Source: Valencia hispanica
Taxonomy: Eukaryota > Chordata > Actinopteri > Cyprinodontiformes > Valenciidae
Direction of reading: 5' to 3'
NCBI GenBank assembly: GCA_963556495.2
Contig: OY747714.1
Location: 49,452,041 to 49,516,040 of the forward strand
Length of the DNA stretch: 64,000 nucleotides
The position numbers and the translations under genes are program-made. Shown here piece by piece: positions 58,647-64,000 of this stretch. The notes under the pieces are model-generated. The model ran no database searches. It saw only the letters and a program-made list of their open reading frames with translations, and had not been told where the DNA came from. How positions within the stretch are numbered: position 1 is the first letter of the stretch; every line of letters starts with the position of its first letter.

Positions 58647-59819
58647 AACCGAGCCTTCAAATCCTGGAAGCTCTGTTTACAGCTTTCCGTCCAGGGCCTC
58701 TCCAGTGGTGAACCTTATTCACCTCGGCTCGTGACACCAGCCATCTCTGGAACCAGGCGATGAAGAGGGGCGGCAATTTTGGAAAATCCATCCGCAAACC
58801 TCCTATAGTGACTTGCAAAACCAAGAAAAGACCTCAGCTCTGCTATAGTACCAGGACGGGAACATTTAGATACTGCAGAGATTTTCTCTGGATCGGTGGT
58901 CATACCTTCTGCAGAAATGAGATCACCCAGGTAAGATACTTTGGTTTTAAAAAAAGTCACATTTCTCCAGCTTAATCTTGAGCCCTTCTAGTTGCAGCCG
59001 ACTTAACACCACCTCCAAACGTTTGAGGTGCTCCTTCACACTGGCAGAGAACACAATGATGTCATTCAAATACAGCAGAAGGGTCTGGCCATGTTGAGCC
59101 CCAAACATCCTCTCCATTAGCCGTTGAAAGGTTCCAGGGGCATTACAAAGTCCAAATGGCATACTGTTCAATTCAAAAAGGCCAAAAGGGGTGCAGAATT
59201 AAGTTATGGGTTTATCATTCTCAGCCACATGAACTTGATTGTAACCATAGGCTAGGTCCAACGTCGTGAACCACTTAGCACCTGACAACGAGTCCAAAGA
59301 CTCTTCAATCCCGGCAGCGGGAAAGCGTCCTTCCAGGTCTTTTTATTTAGCTGCCGGTAATCAACACAATGACGCAGACTTCCGTCCTTCTTTGACGCAT
59401 AAGGACTACTACTCTCCCTGATTACCTGAGACGCCAGCAGCTGGTTGATATGAGACTTCACGGCCTCATACTCAATTGGAGGGATACGCCTGTACCGCTG
59501 ACACACTGGGGTGTCATCCAGCAAGGGTATACTATGTGATAATAAATTTGTACACCCTAGGTCACCCTCAAAAGCAGTAAACACAGACTCATACTTCAAG
59601 AACAGTTCTCTCACCTTTGGCTGATCCACCTCGCCTAGAATATAGAGATCCAAAGACTGGATCCTCTGTTTAATGGAGCCCGACTCTGCTGTATGAGACC
59701 GAACTGCAGCAACTACTTGCTCCTGTGCACACGGGACCTCTTCAAGACCCGGGGGTAAACTCACTACCTACCTCCACAGGGGGCAGGATGCCCAAACAAC
59801 AACGTGGCTTTAAAGTGAG
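58647..59819 (-). mobile_element. Ty3/gypsy pol fragment, copy B
   Basis: Minus-strand RT (KDGSLRHCVDYRQLN, MPFGLCNAPGTFQRL, YLNDIIVF) and RNase H start. The catalytic YLDD has become YLND, a lethal change. The protease and zinc knuckle present in copy A are deleted here. Confidence 0.86.
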
Positions 59820-62715
59820 CACATAACACATGCAGTGTTATGTGCTTTACTGAGACGTGGCTGCCGGATCATATCCTATCATATCCTGTCCATTTCTGAA
59901 ACCCAAGCCTCCTTCATGCTTGGGCAGTGAGCAGGCCCTTCTTTTCACCTGATGGGGCGGGGTTTCTCCGGCTGGACTTAGCGCGTGGAAAGATCACATT
60001 ATTCCAGCCAGATCCTCCCCATCCCTTCAAGAGCCCCAGCCAGCGAGGAGGAGGCAGTATATAGCCCCAGGACTAGTGCATGTTTTTGAGAGAGTAGCTC
60101 ACATTAGCTGCTCAAGGGAACACGGGGAGAACATGCAAACTCCGAAACAGAAAGGCCTTTTCGCCAACCCCACCCAGGGTGTGGGTGCCGATGATGCGGG
60201 GGAACAAACCCACAGCGTCCCCGGCAGTAATTTAACCCCAGACCTTCTAGCTGAGAGGTGAGCTGCTCTACCAGCTGCGCCACCTTGCACCCCAATTTTG
60301 GCAGTTGTTTACATTCCAACTTCAGCCGTTGCTGATAATGCATGTGATGTCATCAGTTTCGTTGTTGCTAAGCTACAGACCCAGCACCCCAATGCATTTG
60401 TGGTGATATCTGGTGATTTTTATCATGCCTTGCTCTCGTCTACACTTCCAACAGTTTGTCAGCTGCTCCACAAGAGAAAACAAGACCTTGGATTTGTTTT
60501 ATGCAAATATAAAGGATGCATACATTTCCAAACCAAGACCTCCTCTGGGACAATCAGATCACAATCTTGTTTTTCTCTGTTCAGAATATAAACCACTTGT
60601 TCAGAGGCAACCTGTAACTAAACGAACTGTGAGAAAATGGTCACAGGAAGCTGAAGTAGACCTGCAGGGTTGTTTGCGACCACAGACGGGATGAGACTTT
60701 GCCAAGCACATGGAGAGGACATCAATGCCATGACTGAGTGTGTAACTGACTATATAAACGTCTGTGTGGACAACATCATCCCCACTAAAACAGTGAGATG
60801 CTACCCTAAAAACAAACCCTGGATCACCAGTGACCTGAAGGAACTGCTAAACAAGAAAAAAAAGAGCCTTCAGGGAGGGAGACAGGGAATTACTGAGGAG
60901 TATACAGAAGCAACTTATGGTCAAGATCAGAGACAGCAAAGATGCATACAGGAAGAAGCTGGAGAACAAACTACAGAGGAACAATATCAGAGATGTCTGG
61001 TCAGTAATGAAAAAGATCACAAGCTTTAAGCACAGCAAGGATTGGATAGATGGAAGTCTGGACAGAGCCAATGCACTGAACACATTCTTCAACAGGTTCA
61101 GTTCAGGAACTTGCTCAGCATCCCCCTCTACTGTTCCAAGCTAAACAGCCTGTCACACCTTGGATGTTTTATCCTTCACCTCAGCCATGGACTCTTCTGA
61201 TTCCACAAGATTGCCTTCAACCAAGTCAGGAAATGCTGCTACCCCCTTTGCTTCCCCCTCCCACTTGTCTGTCTCCAAAAGTCAGGTGAAGAGGGAGCTG
61301 GAAAAACTGAACCAGAACAAGGCTCCAGGTCCAGATGGTGTCAGCCCCAGAGTCCTGAAGGCCTTTGCAGAGCAGCTCTGTGGTATTCTGCAGCACCTCT
61401 TCAACCTTAGCCTAACTCAGGAGAAGGTTCCAGTGTTGTTGAAGACATCCTGTCTTGTTTCAGTACCAAAGAGAACTCACCCATCAGTCATCAATGACTA
61501 TAGACCTGTTCCCCTGACATCCCACATCATGAAGGTCCTGGAGAGACTCCTGTTGGCACCCCTGAGTAAGCAAACAAGAAAGTATGAGGACCCGCTGCAG
61601 TTTGCTTATTGCTGTGGAGTTGGAGATGCCATCATCCACCTGCTTCAACCAACCCACTGTCATATGGACAAAGCAGGCAGCACTGTGAGGATCATGTTCT
61701 TTGATTTCTCCAGTGCATTTAACACAATTCAGCCTGAATTGCTTTGTCAGAAACTTCTGAAGACACAGGTGGAGCCCTCAACAATGCCTGGATCAATGAC
61801 TACCTGACAAACAGACCACAGTTTGAGAGACTAAAGAAATGTGTGTCAAACCAGGTGGTCCGCAGCACAGGAGCACCACAGGGGACTGTACTCTCACCAT
61901 TCCTTTTCACTCTGTACACCTCAGACTTCCAGTACAATCAGAGACCTGTCATCTTCATAAAAATACTCAGATGCCTCTGCAACTGTCGGGTGTATCAGAG
62001 ATGGACAAGAAGCTGAATACAGAGAGGTGGTGGACCGCTTTGTAACATGATGTGGAAACAATCGTCTTACCTTGAATGTGAACAAAACAAAGGAGATGAT
62101 TGTAGATTTCAGAAGAAACATGGATAAGTCAAACACTGTTTCCATCATGGGAGAAGAAGTGGAGGTGGTTGAGGAGTATACAAACCTCGGAGTTCACCTT
62201 AACAACAGACTGGACTGGACAACAGTGAAACTGTCTACAAGAAGGGACAGAGCAGACTGTACTTCTTGAGGAAGCTGAGGTCCTTCAAGGTTTGCAGCAA
62301 GATGCTGCAGATCTTCTACAAGTCTGTTGTGGTGAGTGTAATCTCGTCAGCCATCATCTGTTGGGGTAGCAGCATCAGAGCCAGGGACTTAAAAAGGCTC
62401 AACAACCTGATAAAGAAGGCTGGTGCTGTTCTGGGCACTACTGTGGAACCTCTGGAGATGATGATGCAAAGAAGGGTTCTTCATAAAATCAAAAAAATTA
62501 TGGTCAACCCTAAGCATCCTCTTCTTGAGGCTGTCATACAACAACAGAGCGTCTTCAGTCGGAGGCTTCTCCAGTTTCGCTGCAATACAGACCGCTACAG
62601 GAAATCTTTCCTGCCCACAGCCGTCATCAACAACAACTCCTTAAAGAATTAATTATATGAGCTACAACAACACTTAATTTCCCTCTGGGATCAATAAAGT
62701 ATTTTTGAATTTGAA
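59820..62715 (+). mobile_element. Rex1/Babar-like LINE in the gypsy element, copy B
   Basis: Homologue of 12795-15385, with the RT core that A lost (MFFDFSSAFNTIQPELL, GAPQGTVLSPFLFTLYTSDF). Frameshifts near 61800, 62016 and 62260 break it. The 3' end is AATAAAGTATTTTTGAATTT. Confidence 0.86.
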
Positions 62716-63676
62716 TGACAGGGTAGCTAATTGGGAGGCAGTACTTGGAGTAGACTCAACCAAAAGGGGTGAACTAGCATTCTGAACGGCACAGAAAGTA
62801 GGGACATGGCTACTTTTACTTGTAATCCTCCCCCCATTCATGTTCCCACCTCACAGCTTCAGCCCTTATATCCAACACAGGACAATTTGGATTATTACGA
62901 ATGCGTCTCTTTAACTCCCTACGTAAATCTGAGTTCTTGACATTTTGAGCAAATTGATCACGAAGCATCACAGGAATATTTGTTAACCGATACGGTACAC
63001 TAGCTTCAACTTTTTCTGCCAAACAAAAAAAATGCATGAGAATATTCTTGCAAGGTTTCCCCGTCCAATTGAGGGCGGTAAAAGAACTCCTCCTGTAATG
63101 ATACATAGTGCTTTTGACACCCATAAAGTTCTTTCAGTATTTCAAATACTTTATCTGGATCGTCCCGTTCTGCTGCAGCTCTGTACTTTATTTCATCCCT
63201 TGCTTCCCCTTCTAAATGATCGAATATGAAAGCAGCCTTGTCCATAGGTCCAACATGCCGACCCCGCATGCTGGCCTTAACCTCTTCCACCCAGTCATCA
63301 ACCCCAATACCATGTGTTCCTCTGAAGACTGGGCATTTACGCTCCCGTGGCAGGTAGATGATGCGGTCTGTTGCACAGATAGTCCCTTGTGGTAGCTCCT
63401 GGGTGCTTGGGCCAGCCTCTGCAGCATCCCTCAGGCGTTGCAGCCAATCCCGCTCTGACTCCAGGTCCCTGATCTTTGACCGGAGTCGCTCCAGCTCCTC
63501 TGCCATGGCTCAGTAGGATGGGCTCTCGGTTCACCACTAACGCCCCATGGCTTAATTTACGTTCTCAACGGAAATGAACAGCTCTCATAAAAGGAGAAAA
63601 CAACTCTTGCCCTAATAACCAACCAAACCACCATTCCTCCCCTGTTCATTGCCACCCAGCCAGCAACGCCAGAAGA
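62716..63676 (-). mobile_element. Ty3/gypsy gag, copy B
   Basis: The minus-strand frame 63506-63006 is open for 166 codons: MAEELERLRSKIRDLESERD, YLPRERKCPVFRGTHGIG, VDDWVEEVKASMRGRHVGPM and EILKELYGCQKHYVSLQEEF. A second frame, 63124-62816, continues it. This is the better gag of the two copies. Confidence 0.8.
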
Positions 63677-64000
63677 TGTAACCATATGCTTAGTTAAGTG
63701 TGGGACTCAGTTGAGAGCATAAACAAAGCAGGAGGCCAACTGAAATGAGAAAACAAACAGTCTCATGCTAGTTCTACAATATTGTAATGTATAAAATGGT
63801 ATATTTACCTGCAACCCTCCACAGTCAAACTACAGCTAAAGACACAACCCGACCTCAAGCACCACTGCCTTTTCCAAAGCACCAGGCTGTACAAACTCAG
63901 ACTTAGATGATGTCTGAGGTGCACAGCCTTTATGCATCAGCAATCACTGGCTGGAGGAAGTAGTTGAGAAAAGTGGTGCATTTTATGACACCAGTGCTGT
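63677..64000 (-). repeat. Probable gypsy LTR, copy B, runs off the window
   Basis: Begins TGTAACCATATGC beside the putative primer-binding region. It is the uninterrupted counterpart of 16182-16973. Confidence 0.4.

Overview
The window looks like nuclear DNA of a teleost (ray-finned) fish. Introns have GT/AG borders, and genes are sparse and split into small exons. Most of the DNA is transposable elements of typical fish families: Rex1/Babar-like, L2-like and L1/Tx1-like LINEs, Ty3/gypsy, hAT, Tc1/mariner, a THAP-domain transposon and tRNA-derived SINEs. I see no rRNA gene, intact tRNA gene, CRISPR array or operon. All identifications come from reading the sequence and recalling family motifs; no database was searched.

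Layout. (1) 1-1296 is the 3' end of a Rex1-like LINE. It lies in an intron of an immunoglobulin (Fc-receptor-like) receptor gene whose upstream exons are outside the window. Only two 3' exons of that gene are present: an RGS-domain-like exon (1326-1492) and a tail exon ending in an ITIM-like motif (1609-1652). (2) 3-9 kb holds a frame-consistent set of small exons of an unidentified gene, cut by hAT elements. (3) 9-17 kb is a nest of L2-like LINE, Ty3/gypsy (minus strand) and Rex1-like LINE. (4) 17-35 kb is repeat-rich. It has a small V-set Ig membrane gene (22.9-23.8 kb), a THAP-type transposon inside a Tc1 element (21.1-22.2 kb), a 2.7 kb L2 LINE (29.9-32.6 kb) and several hairpins. (5) 35.3-39.9 kb is an apparently complete two-Ig-domain Fc-receptor-like gene with signal peptide, transmembrane segment and two ITIM-like motifs. 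The RGS-like exon lies between its last two tail exons. (6) 41.5-50.7 kb is DNA absent from copy A, mostly a near-full-length but broken L1/Tx1 LINE carrying a miniature LTR retrotransposon. (7) 50.7-64 kb repeats regions 2 and 3.

The large-scale structure is a tandem segmental duplication. Unit A (1297 to at least 16973) and unit B (39534 to the window end) are collinear and share nested elements with identical internal junctions. They differ by later insertions, deletions and repeat-length changes.

The genes visible are cell-surface immune receptors. The most interesting feature is the RGS-like exon (RGS proteins switch off G-alpha signalling) inside the cytoplasmic-tail region of ITIM-bearing Ig receptors. 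It is open and correctly phased at its acceptor in both copies, so it could give receptor isoforms joining inhibitory tyrosine motifs to half an RGS domain. Transcript evidence is needed to say whether it is used.
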